Origin: Cenococcum geophilum 1.58
Taxonomy: Eukaryota > Ascomycota > Dothideomycetes > Gloniales > Gloniaceae
Assembly: GCA_001692895.1 (NCBI GenBank)
Contig: KV748178.1
Location: forward strand, 5,186,867 to 5,250,866
Length of the DNA stretch: 64,000 nt
Reading direction: 5' to 3'
Shown: piece by piece, positions 35,766 through 48,327 of the stretch
Position numbering within the stretch: the first letter of the stretch is position 1
Layout: each line of letters starts with the position of its first letter
Translations under genes and position numbers: made by a program
The notes under the pieces: model-generated
The model's database searches: none
What the model was told of the DNA's origin: nothing
What the model saw: the letters and a program-made list of their open reading frames with translations, nothing else

Positions 35766-36428
35766 CTAATTGTTACCTGCTGAATGAAAGTCGGCAAAGC
35801 ACCACAGGCATAAAGGAAGCCTATAACCCTCGCATTCATATACTGTTTATTTTGTCTTTAATATAAGCTTCCTTACCTACTTCCATCTACACATCTAGCA
35901 AGTTGGTAAGCCCTTATAGCCCTGCGTCTTTAAAAAGCCTTTAATATAGCGGTGAGTTCGCGTTTTACACCGTCAAATTATAGGTAGTGGGGTTTTAGCA
36001 GTGACGTAGGTTTTTTAATTTGTTCCAATATTTCTATAACCAGGCCCAACACCAGGTTAATATTGCCTATACTTTAGTAAGCCCAAACGAAGAAGACGCT
36101 TAGTATCTTGCTCATTTATACCTATCTACTAACTGCCTATAATAATAAGATTCTATACTAATTATATACGGAAGCGGCGATGGGTTTAAAGGAAGGGCTT
36201 GCTTAATATCCGGAAGATCTTCTTACTAATAATATAGGCGTTAATTATAGACGTATTAAGCGCCTAGAAGAATAAGGGCATCTAGGTACAAACAGTGGTA
36301 ATCTAAGTAGTATAGTAGCTTTAAAGCTAATTATGGATATCAACGCCGCCTATTTAGTTATTGTAGTTAATAGAGAGCCTAGAAAGTATTAACTTCTTAA
36401 TTAAATCGTTGCCCTAAACGTTAGCTAC

Positions 36429-36569
36429 TATTAAACACGCAGGTTAAGGCAAGCGTGATTGCAGAATATCAAGTGTAAAAAGTGGTTGATTAAACTATCT
36501 AAGTAGGAGGTTAAGATAAAAGGTTAACAACAACCGAGTCACGTGATATAATATTAGGTGAAAATAATA
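36429..36569 (-). repeat. 3' LTR of copia element
   Basis: 141 bp; begins TATTAAACACGC where the other LTR has TGTTGAACGCGC, all differences being RIP-type. Confidence 0.9.
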
Positions 36570-39500
36570 CTCCCCCTTAAACGGTATTGCATCTACCACA
36601 TTACCTATTAAAACTCCCTATATACCTAGTATGATTGTAATATAGTCCCCTCATCCGTTACAAAGCGTAGAAGCTAGTCGCAGTGGGTAAGGTAATTAGT
36701 GATACTGGAAGCTCGTAATATAGCTCATAAGTCAGACATCTTGTAAGGCAGCTTGTGAGACAGTTCGTGAGGCTGGTATAAGCTGAGCTATTTATCAGCC
36801 TATCTTAAACATAGAACTTATTAAAATCGGAAGCTATAAATATAAGTTTTAGAATTACCCCTTGCCTAACCTAATTCTCCTCATCCGTTATAGAGCCCTA
36901 AGGCCAATTATAGTAGGTGAGGCGCGAAGGCTAGATGCTTAAGCTACTCTATCTACCACATTCTTATTCCAACGTCACCCTAAAGTACTTCCTCTATATT
37001 ATCCTTTAGCAGAACGAAGGCCTGTTAAGGTAAGAAATTGGTCAAACTTAATTAGACCAAGGGGCTTAGTAAGGGCGTCAGCTACTATGTCCCTAGTATT
37101 AACGAAAGTAAGTTTAATACATTTAGCAGTAACTTTATCGCGTATAAAGTGGTGTTAGATATTAATGTGCTTAGTACGCTAGTAAAATTTAGGGTTCTAA
37201 GCTAATGCTATTAAAGACTTATTATCGCCGTAAATTATAATAGATTTAGTAGCGTTAAGAACTAAGTCCGCTACTAAGTTGTCTTTCTATACCTTAACGT
37301 CTACATAAGGTTAGTCAATCTGTTACAACTTGGTAAGCAGCAACTTTAGCCATAAGGCTTCCTTTACTGCTTATATTAGGCCTATATACTTAAATTCAGT
37401 AATTAATAGGGCGACAGTTATCTAGCGCTTAGAGCTCTAGGTAATTAGTCCACCACTAAGCATAAAGATATATTCGGAGGATAAGCGTTAATTTATAATA
37501 TTATCGCTATAGCTTACATCTAAGTAGCCGACGAGCATTAAATCTTAATAGTTACTGCTGTAGTTTATTCCGTAGTCTAGAGTTCCTATAATATATTAAA
37601 ATATCCGTTTAATTGCAGTAAAATACTAAGGTCCCAGATTATGGCTAAACTAGCTAACTTATAAAACTATAAAAGTAAGATCTGGTTAGGTCTTAATTAT
37701 TACATATATAAGGAAACCGACCTGCGATTAATAGGTCTTAATATTATCCTTTAAGGCCTAGCCGTCAAATAGTTTAAGATATTAATCTTTCTTATCTATA
37801 GGAGTCTTCACCGGATTTAATAAGGGTTTATTATGCTTATTATTTTAGTAGTAGAAGGTCTAGAGTACGCGCTTAAGGTAGCTACGTTATTAGATTATAA
37901 TGGTCTTTAGCTTGCGATTATAAGTAACAGTTATACTAAGGTAGTAGCTAATAGGGCCAAGATTTATCATCTTAAATTTGCTACAGAGTTGCTGTTTAAG
38001 AGAGTTAACAGCGGCTCTGCTACTGATAATCTTAATATCATCTACGTAGACTAATACGATGAGGCCGTTTATAGAGGTAAAAGGGGAGTTCTTAGTTATA
38101 AAAACGCTATAGTTAGCTTAAAGCTTCTAGAAGCCAAGGCTTATAAGGAAGTCATAAATAACTTTATACTATATATAAGGTGACTGTTTAAGACCGTAAA
38201 GACCTTTAAGGAGGCGGTAGACCTTTTCGGATTTGCTAAAGCCATAAGGGTGTTCGATATATACATCCTTAATAATTTAACCATTAAGAAATGCCGTTTT
38301 AACATCCATTTAATCAATTTTAAGATCGTAATAAGCAGCCAGGGCGAATAGCGTGCGAAAGGCCATTAGCTTAACTACTGCGGCGAAGGTTTAATCGTAA
38401 TTAATACTGTACTACTATTTGTAGCCTTTAATAACCCAGCATGCTTTATACCTAAGTATTTCCCCTTTTAGCCCACGCTTAATCTTAAATACCTATTTAC
38501 CTTTAAGGACTTTATATAAAGAGTTTACTAATAAGCATTAGACGGAGCGCCAGGTTTTATTTTATAGGAGAGATTTAAGTTCGTCCTATATAGCTTCTAG
38601 CCACTATTTCGCGTATAGGCCACTAAGAGCTTCTCTTAAGGTCGCTAGCTTAAGGGGATTGTGTATAGACGACGCATTAAGGAGAATTCGGTTAGGTTGC
38701 TAAGCGTAACCCTTATAGATCTTAAAGTGATTATGCTTGGCAGAGCTAAGTGAGTTAATAGTAATATAGTTTAAAAGGATTTCATTAAGGAGAGCTTTGC
38801 TTTTAATAAATTCTTAAAAAGCTTAACTAGCGTAAGTTTCACGGCCGGATCATCATAGAGGTGGTTCCAAAATTAGATTCCGAGTTATAGGTTCTAAATC
38901 CTATGACGTAGATTCTTCGTGTAGTTCTTAAGGAAGTAGTAATATTAATATAGGATAAGGATGAGACGCAAACTAATAATTCTCCCCCTGCGGATTAGTA
39001 TCGTACTCCCCCTGCTACTCATTCTCCCCTTAGAACAGAATATCTTAAGCTTTAATAGTCTTAAAGATAGTGATGTCCTTAACTCTATATACCTACTAAA
39101 ACTAAGAGTCCCATACTTAGTAGATAGAGTTCCCTTTAAAACTAATAAGAGTGAACTTTTTAGCTCTTAGTCCTAGCTTATTAGACTATACAAGTTTCTT
39201 ATAGCAGTAAACTATAAAGCCAATAGTGCGTAGGTAGTTAAGGCTAGGCTTTAAACCGTAGCGCTTCTTATATAGTATAAGATGTAAAAGTAAAGCTAAG
39301 GGACTTTAGTTGCGCAGATAGGCTACTATTTAAATAAGTTTAGGCTAGAGGTTTCGTAATAGATAACTATAGATACGTAGGTAGCGAGCTTTTATAATAA
39401 GCGTTCGCTAGTTACGCTCCGCGACTCCGTTCTATTTAGGTGAGTTAGCGTAAGAGAATTCAAGCTTAATACCGCGAGAGGTAAACCAGTTCTTTGTAAG

Positions 39501-41220
39501 CCAGTTATCTAATTCGCCGTTATTAGATTAAACCCTTTTAAGAGGGCCGAGTTGCTTTTCTAACTAGGCAATATAGTTCTTAATAACGTCTTAAACGCTA
39601 TAAGCCTCTTTTAACCTAAGGAAACAGACCTCCATCTATCTAGTATAGTCGTCAGTAAAAGTAATAGCGTACTTAAAGCCTTTAATGCCGACTAATATAA
39701 AATAGATAACATTAATATAAACCAGTTCGCCTACAGCTATAGCACGCTATTAAGGGCCGTAATTAAATAATTTATACCTTTTTAAAACGGCATAGGTTTT
39801 ATAGTCAAATGGATTAGCAGAAAGTCCTAGACGTTTTATATCTATAAAGTTTAGGTAGCTAAGTCTCTCATGCTACTGCTAAGAGTTGTGATCTAAGCCT
39901 ATTAGTAAGAGAGTAGTATATAAATCGTTTGGTTTATTAAGGCGGTAAAGTCCTCTCTATATAAAGAAGTACGCCAGTTTTATTTTGTCCCTAGTACGTA
40001 GAAAGCAGTCTATAGTATTAATAGTTATCCCATCTCTTTAATAGGTAGAGCTAGATATAAGGTTAACGAAGAGGTCTAAAATATAGAGCACGTTACGGAG
40101 TCTAAGTACGTTATTGCCCTATGGTAGAGATATAACAACGTTAACGTCACTATACCTAATAGCGTAGGTAATGCCGGTGGCGGAGTTAACTTTAATCCTA
40201 CATCCTCAAAAGTTCTTAAAAAGCTTGCGATCCTTATAAGTATAGTGTATTGCTCTGGTGTCAAAATACCATCCATTTAGTCGAGAATCTACTGTGTTAT
40301 AAAGTATGAGGATCCTTTTATAGTTACTTAAGAAGTTGGTTAGTCAATCATCGCTTTAGTTAGGTGGAGAAATTTTATTTTAGGCAAGGCGCCTTTTCTT
40401 ACTCTTAGGTTTGCTAGTAGATGTCTTTATAGCCCTATAGTTATAAGTCTAGTAATTAGGTAACTTATAAAAATCGCACTATTTTTTATTAGGTGTAGCG
40501 GCAGGTGCCGTATAAAATTAATTTAGGAGTGGCTGAGCGCCTAGTAATATTGCGGACGGCTTATCGTTAACTAGTTAATGAGCTTTTTTATAGAGTTTAA
40601 GGCCAAGGAGTTCTACAATAAGATCGTTAAGAGCAGGAGGCGTATCCTCTTTATAACCAGACGTGATTTTGCTGTCGCGGAAGTTCTAATAGTAATTACC
40701 TAAGTTATAAAGAAAGATACCAGTTATCTAAGTGTCTGTTATTCTGTTTTATATAGGCCTAGTGCAAGTCGGATTTAAGTAAGGTATTTCCTTAGAAAGT
40801 TACTTTATCTATTTAGCAGCAGCTTTATATTTAGTGCAATATTCTTTAAGGGAGTCGCCCAAATATATATTAATAAGCGCCTTAAGTCCAAGGTAGTAAG
40901 AGACCCAGCCAACTTTTATATATAGTCCCTTAAGTATTTCCTAGGTATACTTCGCCGTTTAGTTTTTAATATATAATTAGAGTTTAAGGCTAACCGATTC
41001 GTATATCAACTAGAAGGCTTAAGATTCCCTAAGAGTATACTTTTCTTTATCTTTTAAAGAGGCGTTGTTAGCTAGAGTAGTTGTTTCGCCAGTAATATAC
41101 TTCCAAAGCGCTCTTAAATAAAGCTTATAGCATTTTTTAATAGACTATAAGAGGTAGTTGTCTTAGCCTTTAAGGATAATGCTAAGACGTTTCTTGTTAG
41201 TAGGAGTTTCTAACATAGTA
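36570..41220 (-). pseudogene. copia gag-pol
   Basis: gag starts at an ATG near 41218 (M-L-E-T-P-T-N-K-K-R). The integrase core keeps N-G-E-L-D-N-W-L and G-I-K-L-E-F-S, with the catalytic Asp/Glu region decayed. The reverse transcriptase reads L-V-Y-V-D-D-I near 38045. The RNase H region reads V-G-Y-L-D-V-S-Y-S-D-N near 37510. Stops are frequent at former Gln/Trp codons. Confidence 0.82.
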
Positions 41221-41378
41221 AAAGAGACAATTAGTATATGGGTTAAGAGATAAGGATAAAGTGGTAATAATCCTCTTTAAGGATAAAGACTTTCCAATAG
41301 TTATAGCTTATCCGTCTTAGTATAGTCGTTATCCAATTAACTACTAGGAAGAAGGCCATTAGAAGTTAACGCGAATAC

Positions 41379-41521
41379 AAAGGGGTCGCTAAGGCGCTAG
41401 TAGTAAGCAAGCTAATAGCAATTTTCTATCCCAGGGATGGAAAATCCTAATTAGTTGGCATAAGTCAGGGTCCGCAGAATATAGCAGAGTTTAGCAGGTA
41501 ACGCGCCCCAGCGCCGTTATA
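41379..41521 (+). repeat. Gypsy-type solo LTR fragment in copia leader
   Basis: Shares AAAGGGGTCGC, TAAGGCGCTAG, a GCAGAATATAGCAGA block and the end AGCGCCGTTATA with the nested gypsy LTR (5205-5415). It also shares the hairpin block AAGCTAATAGC...GGAAAATCCTAATT with the outer gypsy 3' region (about 12910-12950). It sits between copia's 5' LTR and gag. The left end and target duplication were not resolved. Confidence 0.6.
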
Positions 41522-41871
41522 ATTTAGTATTAGTCAACCACTAATAAGTATCCTTTAAGTCATTGCAATCAATAGGCCTTTTTTAGGGTGTATTAGATGC
41601 CCTATAGCTTAAAGACTTATAAAGCGGATAGCTCATAAGGCAGGCAGCTCGTAAGGTAGATAGCTCGTAAGGTAGCTCGTAAGGTAAGTTGCTTATAAGG
41701 CTGGTAGCTCGTAAGAACGAGGCTTAAGCTTATAAAAGCTAAGGAGCAAGCAATGTACGTTAAAAGGAGTTAAGGTTTAAACGCGTTTTTTATACTAATT
41801 TAAGTCTCAAGGTATAAGGACGCTAGAGGGCGTATTTAACTTGAAAAACTAATAATAAAAAGGCATAAATT

Positions 41872-41897
41872 GCGTTAAGCAGACCGGGCTCATAATC
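41872..41897 (-). other. copia primer-binding site, tRNA-Met anticodon-arm type
   Basis: Directly inside the 5' LTR. The plus strand reads GCGTTAAGCAGACCGGGCTC then ATAATC. The part GGGCTCATAATC looks like the anticodon arm of a tRNA-Met (CAU anticodon). Some copia elements, such as Drosophila copia and Ty5, are known to prime with an internal half of tRNA-iMet, and this fits that mode. Confidence 0.6.
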
Positions 41898-42038
41898 TGT
41901 TGAACGCGCAGGTCAAGGCAAGCGTAATTGCAGAATATCAAGTATAAGAAGTGGTTAATTAAACTATCTAAGTAGGAGGTTGAGATAAAAGGTTGACGAC
42001 AACCGAGTCACGTAATATAATATCGGGTGAAAATAATA
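41898..42038 (-). repeat. 5' LTR of copia element
   Basis: 141 bp from TGTTGAACGCGC to GAAAATAATA on plus; less mutated than the 3' copy. Followed by target duplication GCTAC. Confidence 0.9.
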
Positions 42039-43624
42039 GCTACCAGCTTCTTAAGGAAGAGATTATATGCTCGCGGCCGACGCCGATTAACTTTATTAAC
42101 ATCCTTATTACTATATAAGTAAGCTATTGTCAAAAATTGTACCAAATTCTTATCCTGCTATACGATTAAAAGCACCGAATTAACGACTATTTCTATAATA
42201 AAGTTGAACGGTAGCCTTGCCTTCTTTTTATTAGCCCTTTTATGCACCTCCAGATAGGCTTTTGAGTTTAATCGGGCCGTACCAGCTATAGTAATTCTAA
42301 GTCATTAAAGCACCTAGAGCAATGGAATATTCGTAAAGTAGTTATCTAAAAATAGGCAAAATTAACGGGCCTAAAGAGGAAGCTGATGGGTAAGGTAGAG
42401 GACGCATTCAGAGGTCTTTAAGAGGATAACATCTTAATAATCTGTTTAAGAAGGAAGCCCAAAAAAGCAGCCAGGTAAGGTAAACATAAAGCTATAGCAA
42501 TATCCATACTAACAAAGGCTCATTATCTTAAAGCCCTTAGGTATTGGCTTACTAGGCAATTTAATTATAGCCATAGATCGTCTAGTAAACCTTACTATTA
42601 TCTTATTAAAGCTAACTATGGATCTAGGTATAACGTATTTTCTAAACGCCTCGCCTAAAGAAGTCGTTAACGGCTCGATCTTCTTAAAAATCTGACGTTT
42701 AACGCCTTCTGGTGGAGGTAGTGATACGTAAAAGAAGCGCTTAAGTTACTCCCATTTTTTTTAGCCTATAAATAAGCTAATTAAGTGTTTAGGATACTCA
42801 GGATTTACGGCCCAAAGATCTCGCACTTAAGGAGCTTTAAAGACGCCTATATAGATAATAAGTCCTACCCAAATCATTAACTCACCAGCAGAGGTCTCCT
42901 TTCACGCCCATAATTGTTTACCAGCGTGTCGTCCTAATTAGTGATATCTACTAGCGTTTTAAGAGGCCGCATAGAGGTTCGTGTTAATTGCGAGATTCTT
43001 AAATACACTAATACTAAAGAATAGTAGGAACACTTAAATCGGTAGGTCCTATCTAGATCTACACCTACTAAACGCCATACCAATCTGATCTGCCAGTATA
43101 CAGTAAGCAGAGCGCTCAGTATCCTTATTTTAAGTAGAAAGATTAGATATAACGTCCGCGTCAAAGCCGCTAATAGGCTCACCAGTATGCCAAGCAGCGA
43201 ATATCAAGTCATCTAGAAGGTCAATAACTTCAAGATCTAGCTCAGGAACAGCGGCCATAGGCTCCTATATAGTAGGAACGGTAGGAAGGCCTATTCTTGC
43301 AACTTCCTCAGCTAACAGCTCTGGTAATTTAGTCTTATCCACCTTATCTGCCTTATCCTTAGCAGTCTTACCACGGGCCTTAAAAACGGCTCCAAATTTG
43401 TCCTCCTTAATATCCTCACTTAGTGTCACTACCGAAGCCTCTGGAGGCTGTACAACTTCCGCCGCCAAGCTATCGTGCGTATACTGTGTCGCTTGAAACG
43501 ATTGCGAATAAGACTCCCAGGCTTGAGGTGCTTTTGGAGGCTTTGGAGCCCTTGGGGTTTTTAAAGCTTTTAGGGCCTTTGGAGGCTTCGCAGCTAAAGA
43601 CGCACGACGTTTTTTGGGCGGCAT

Positions 43625-44698
43625 AAGGACGATATTTTGCTGAGAACTTAATAATCAAATAGACGGCAATAATATTGAAGCTTTTTGATTAACTACACCA
43701 CCATATATTCTATGTACAGGCTTCCTAGCCACGTCGCTGCTGCTCACCGCAATATTCGAGCGTTAGATGAGGCGCCTACACCCCTACCGCCGAGCAATCG
43801 CACTGACCAGAGGCTTCAACACCAAGCTATTTACGGTATAGAGCCTCTAGATTGGCTTAAAAGGCGTGCATATACGAAAAGTGCATGAATTCTTGCCACA
43901 CGAAGGGATAAATCTCGCCAAAGGGCCTCAGACCAAGAAAACGATTACCGTCCTAAATCAGTTTAGCGAACGGTGCGGATATTCCTATATCCGCAATCGA
44001 TTTCTTGGTCTGAGCTTCTGAGGTAAAGGCTTTCAAGTGACTAATCGGGATGAGTCAAGGACTGCTTAGTCAAACAGCTCATAAACGTAAAAGCGCTAGA
44101 CGTCTACCTTTGAGAACAGAAAGTAGAAGTCAGCTGAGACACCGGAAACTAGGGCATAGAAGCATGAAGTCTCAAAAGCGATCCTCACATTACTTTACGT
44201 AAGAGAAATTAGCAGGCTTGTGTTATATATACAAAAGCGATCAGCCAGGTTAATATTTTAGAATACATTGTCCCCCAGCCACTGAAGTGTCTAATAGCTG
44301 CGCCAGCCCCACATGCTTCTTAGACTGATGATCACAATCTTCTGAATCCCGACTATCTTAATATGAGCACGCATCTTGCATATCCTGAAATAAGCCCTCG
44401 TACGGCAAATAACCTGCCAAATTGTCGAAATGCGGTTGTGATAGGATGATGCACTAATGAGATATATCTTGGAATATCCGCCGAGGCTGTCGTTGCAGGA
44501 AATCAGGACCTTGAGTTGGAAACACCTAGCATTTAAACCAATACTGATACTCACGAGACTCTGTAGACTCCCGTTCCATCTTCAACCTTCTGTATTCTCG
44601 TCTCATAGAATTGTCAAAGCACAGTCAACTTGTCAACTTGCCTTCCATTTGAGATAGAATCTACATAGCGAATGTAACCCGCAGAGCTGCTATGCTCG
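43625..44698. other. Intergenic region between piggyBac remnant and NLR gene
   Basis: Composition becomes normal from about 43.6 kb. I see no gene. 43927-43940 (CTCAGACCAAGAAA) and 44001-44014 (its reverse complement) form a foldback whose imperfect arms reach about 24 bp. The right part should hold the NLR 3' UTR. Confidence 0.5.
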
Positions 44699-47600
44699 TC
44701 ACAACGTCCTACGTGCTCGTAGCTGCCTGTCGAGGAAGATATCGGCGTGATCTCTTTTTACGTTCGATGTCCGAGAAACTGTTGATTTAGCCCTTAAGCC
44801 TTCGGGCGGAATTGGAAGTGGTATAACGTTAAATTGAGAGGATAGTTCACCATCCTCGTTTTCGCGTATCGCTGGTACTCTCTTTTTAAGGGTTTCAATC
44901 TTATCGTGGCGTCCTTGCGCACGGTAGATCTGCACAAGCTGTTTAGCAATTGCTACCGTCCATGAATCCTCGAGTTCTATGAGCTTGGTGTCGGTAATGA
45001 GGTCCAGCATCTTATTACAGCCATCTTCGGCCTCTTTCAGCCGACCTAAGCGTACTAGGACATGGACGAATCCAGACATAGCAAGGATCCAATCAGGGTG
45101 GTCCGAGGGCATGACAGCTGTTAACACGCGAAGAAGTGCTTCCGCTTCATTCCACCTCTGGCACTTAACGTAGGCTCGCGCAAGATTTGACCGGGTCATA
45201 AACATGCCAACATGTTCTTCGCCTAAAGTACGTCTGACAATTGGGATGATCTGTTCCAGCATCGCCGCCGCTTCTTCAGGACGTCCACGATCACAGATGA
45301 CCTTGGATAAATCATTAACGGACCACAACGTGTACGCGTGCTCTTCGCCTAAAGTTTTTTTGCGTGATTCAAGGACGTTAGCAACGAGTCGTTCAGCAAT
45401 AGCCATGCGGTTTTGTGCGCAGTATATCATGCCGAGTTCGTTCCTCGCCATTAGAGTATCAGGATGGTTCAGCCCGAAAAAGCGCTTCCGTTTCCTGACT
45501 ACCGACACAAGCAAATCATGGCTTTTTTCCCTCTCCTTGAGATGAAGATAAGTTCGGGCGAGATTGAACATGGCACTTAGGGTCATGGGATCATCTGGGC
45601 CAAGGCGTTTCATGAGACCCTTCACTGCACGCTCGCCAGCTGTTTTCGACAAATCTCTTTTTCCGGCCAGCCATAGGGTGAGGGTGAGGTCGTCCAAGGC
45701 GGCGCAATAAGAGATATGGTCCGGCTTCCATGGAGGCCAGATGGCCCAGTCTACTATGGAAGGTCGTGACCACCAACGTGATTTTAGGACCTGAACCTGA
45801 ACCTCAATAGCCGGTTTGACTTCAAATAAGTTCCAGTATGTGTATCCAAGGCTACTTTGGGCCCGAAGTGTGTCTTCGTGCCGCTTACCGAGGGTTTTTG
45901 CCCTAAAATCTACCACCTTACGTTGCAGCGTGCGTGCTTGCTTCCAGAGACCGTTCTCCGCATAGACCGATGCAAATCTGTACACCTGAGCTGCCCGCAC
46001 AATAGTGTCGGGACACGAGGGGAACTGTGAGTTTAAAGCACGTAAACATGAATCTAAGTGAGGTAAGAGAAGTCTTCGGAATTTTCGACCTGAAGGCTCG
46101 AGATTTGGGGAGATGCAATGCGCGAGAACAGCAGCTGTGCAGCTTAGCCAACGCTGCTGCTCAGGTTTAGTAAGTCGATCTCTAGCCCATGAATGGATAA
46201 CCGGATGCAGTGAGCACATTCCTTTGTCTGGATCGTGGTCAATGATTGAACAATCGCATAGAACGCGTAACGCTCTTCGAAGTCTGGCTTGGGCTTCTTC
46301 GTGCCAAACTGGCGTATCCTGGAGGATATCTGGAAAATCCATAGACGTCAGCCCGAGCCTATCGGCGCTGTTCCAAGATCGTTGAAAGATACTCTCGGGA
46401 ATGGACTCAAAATGCATAAATGCAAAAGTATGCATCAAATCCGCAGCATCCTTATGCTCAACGGATGGACGGGTTATTATCCTTCGAAACGGTATTTCCC
46501 AAGTAGTAATGATATTTGCATCGTCTGCGCTATTTATATGAGGATAGCTTATCATTTCTTTGCGATGGCCTAGGTAGTAGTGTAAGTACTTTTCTAGGGT
46601 ATATATATTTTTCCGAATGGTGGCTCCAGCATGAGCCAGTGCAAGCGCCAGATATCCCAGTTCAGATGCAATGCCCTGCGCTAAGATTCTACGCTTTGGG
46701 TTAGAAGGCTCCGGTTCGTTTGGCGTGTGCGTCGATCTGAGAAGTAGGGTAATAGCCTCCTCAGGGTCCATTCCACGGAAGCGTAATTCGCCTGCTGTAC
46801 TATGGATCACAACACCAGGGTTTCGGGTCGTTATCATAATGTGACCTTTCCCTTCCGCAGGAAAATATCGTGACACATCCATGTCCGGATCGTCGGCATT
46901 GTCGATTACGAGAAGCCAAGGTTTTGAGCAGTTGGATAGCCAGTGCATTCCAGCAGCAAAGGTTGCTCCTTTACCCGCCTGTTGTCCTAGATACGCGAAG
47001 CCAGACTCGGCATTCTCCTCGCTGCTGGCGTCTATCCAAAATATTCCCCAATAACTAGCACAATCAATCAGCGCGAATTCAAGCAGGTAAGGACGCCTAT
47101 CAGCATGCCCTACCTAGACCTGTTATCTTCCGCATATTTCAAGCAGAACTGAGTCTTGCCAGAGCCTCCCAGACCATAAATTACGAATACCTTGTGCTGA
47201 TGCCTTGCGGGTTGCCTTTGAATTGGACCGAGACTTTTCTTCACAACTTTTGCGTGCATCCCCCTGCCTGTGAAATAGTTGCTAGAGCAGCGAGGGACAA
47301 TATACCACTCGTTAATGTCTATCAGGGTTCCATCGTCGGACAGTAAGGGCGGGAGTCCAAGCTGCGGTATAGCTTCCACTTGTTTCTGGCGTTCCTCAGC
47401 AAATAGCTTCCGATCATTCTCCCATCTCGACCTTATTATCCCAGGAGCAGCCCTAGTGTAGCGGACGAGTGCTTCAAGAATAACACGGCATCCAAGATCT
47501 TCCAGAGTCTTAAATTTGACCATTCCTGAATGGGTTGCCATAATTCCACACCGGTCAACATCACTCCATTCTGGTGCGGCCGAGTCCTCATCAACAAAGT

Positions 47601-48327
47601 AAGCTTTCGTACTTCCAGCTCGGGTCTCCAGTTGCTCCCAGAAGTAGTATATCGCGAATTGCTTCATTAGAGGTGCAAACTGAGTGGTGATCTCTTGCAG
47701 TACTTCGGAGCCCTTGAGGAGGCTGAGCATGAACTGGCTTGGGCCCGCATTCTCACCTCTCCGGGGGAGCAGAAGAATCTCTTTGTTGATACCATTGTGC
47801 GGTGTTCCCATGAATAGGATTGCATATGTTGAAATATAGATCGACCGCCGGTGTTCAACGCTCTTCGCCCAGCTTGTGCTGGAGTAGACTAAAGCCCGTT
47901 TGACCAGGAGTCCTCCAAGGCCGTGGCATACAAAAATAATGGGACGCTCAGAGGCATTTACTAGCTGACGATCCGCGCAGAGCTCTGCTACGAGACTGGT
48001 CGCGTGAGGGAGAATTCGGTCTGCAGTCCCTTCCCCGGGAGATGCCAGAGTCTCTGCTTTGTAACTGTATAACAATACTCGAGCGTTCAGTCGCCGGTGA
48101 GGAAACAAGTCTCGTAGCCATAAGGTTTTCGTCTCTGGATCAGTCCATGTTTCGAGTGCGCTCTCATAAACACCGTGAACAGCGATGATACTGCTATAAA
48201 TTAGTTTGATATGATCTCCAATGAATCCTAGTCATGCAATGACGACACATCTTGGCGCATACTCAACTACGGGCGCATCAGAGGGCTGTTCTCGATAAGG
48301 CTGCTTAGTAAGTTGTATAATACTCAT
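44699..48327 (-). CDS. NOD-like receptor: sesB-type esterase domain, NB-ARC, TPR
   Basis: Exons on minus: 48327-48263, 48190-47114, 47054-44699; introns of 72 bp (GTATGC...GCAG) and 59 bp (GTAGGG...CTAG). They join to 1165 residues. Residues about 20-280 are an alpha/beta-hydrolase of sesB/SERAC1 type, with V-V-D-I-I-A-V-H-G at 20-28. The nucleophile motif reads CHGLGG (110-115), with Gly in place of Ser, and LFMGTPHNG follows. NB-ARC has the P-loop GLGGSGKT (361-368), Walker B WLLVIDNADD (427-436) and an ITTRNP motif. From about 730 to 1115 run kinesin-light-chain-like TPRs. In fungi such proteins act in non-self recognition and regulated cell death. No RIP stops; the gene looks intact. It is divergent from the P450 across 473 bp. 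Confidence 0.9.

Larger units (their letters stand above)
36429..42038 (-). mobile_element. Ty1/copia LTR retrotransposon inside the piggyBac gene
   Basis: LTRs of 141 bp (36429-36569 and 41898-42038) and a perfect 5-bp target duplication GCTAC (36424-36428, 42039-42043). The polypurine tract reads CTCCCCCTTAAA on plus after 36569. On minus the order is gag (from about 41220), integrase (about 39300-40000), reverse transcriptase with intact YVDD (about 38030-38060), then RNase H (about 37300-37500). Integrase before RT is the Ty1/copia order. Length 5610 bp. It is RIPped and dead. The piggyBac frame is continuous across it. Confidence 0.92.
35850..43624 (-). pseudogene. piggyBac-like transposase, split by a copia element
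   Basis: Minus strand, from an ATG at 43622-43624. The N-terminus (43265-43624, 119 codons open) is Lys/Ala/Pro-rich (MPPKKRRASLAAKPPKALKA). After one stop, FAAWHTGEPISGFD and more follow at about 43180-43250. GRSMAIIKLPSKPIPKGFK at about 42530-42600 matches the DDE core of piggyBac transposases. The gene is then cut at 42039-42043 by the copia element and resumes at 36428. There YNN...IGGVDIHN (about 36305-36365) and PLFF-x-ALNTSIINAY show the family's conserved C-terminal block, known as MGGVD-x-x-[N/D]. Stops increase away from the N-terminal end. I could not find the TTAA-flanked terminal repeats. Confidence 0.72.

Noticed and set aside
41872-41910. tRNA-Met gene
   Set aside because: Only an anticodon-arm-like stretch is present, placed exactly at a copia primer-binding site; no acceptor stem or T arm.
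44979-46704. Plus-strand open frames across the NLR gene
   Set aside because: Shadows of the minus-strand exon; they lack splice logic and domains.
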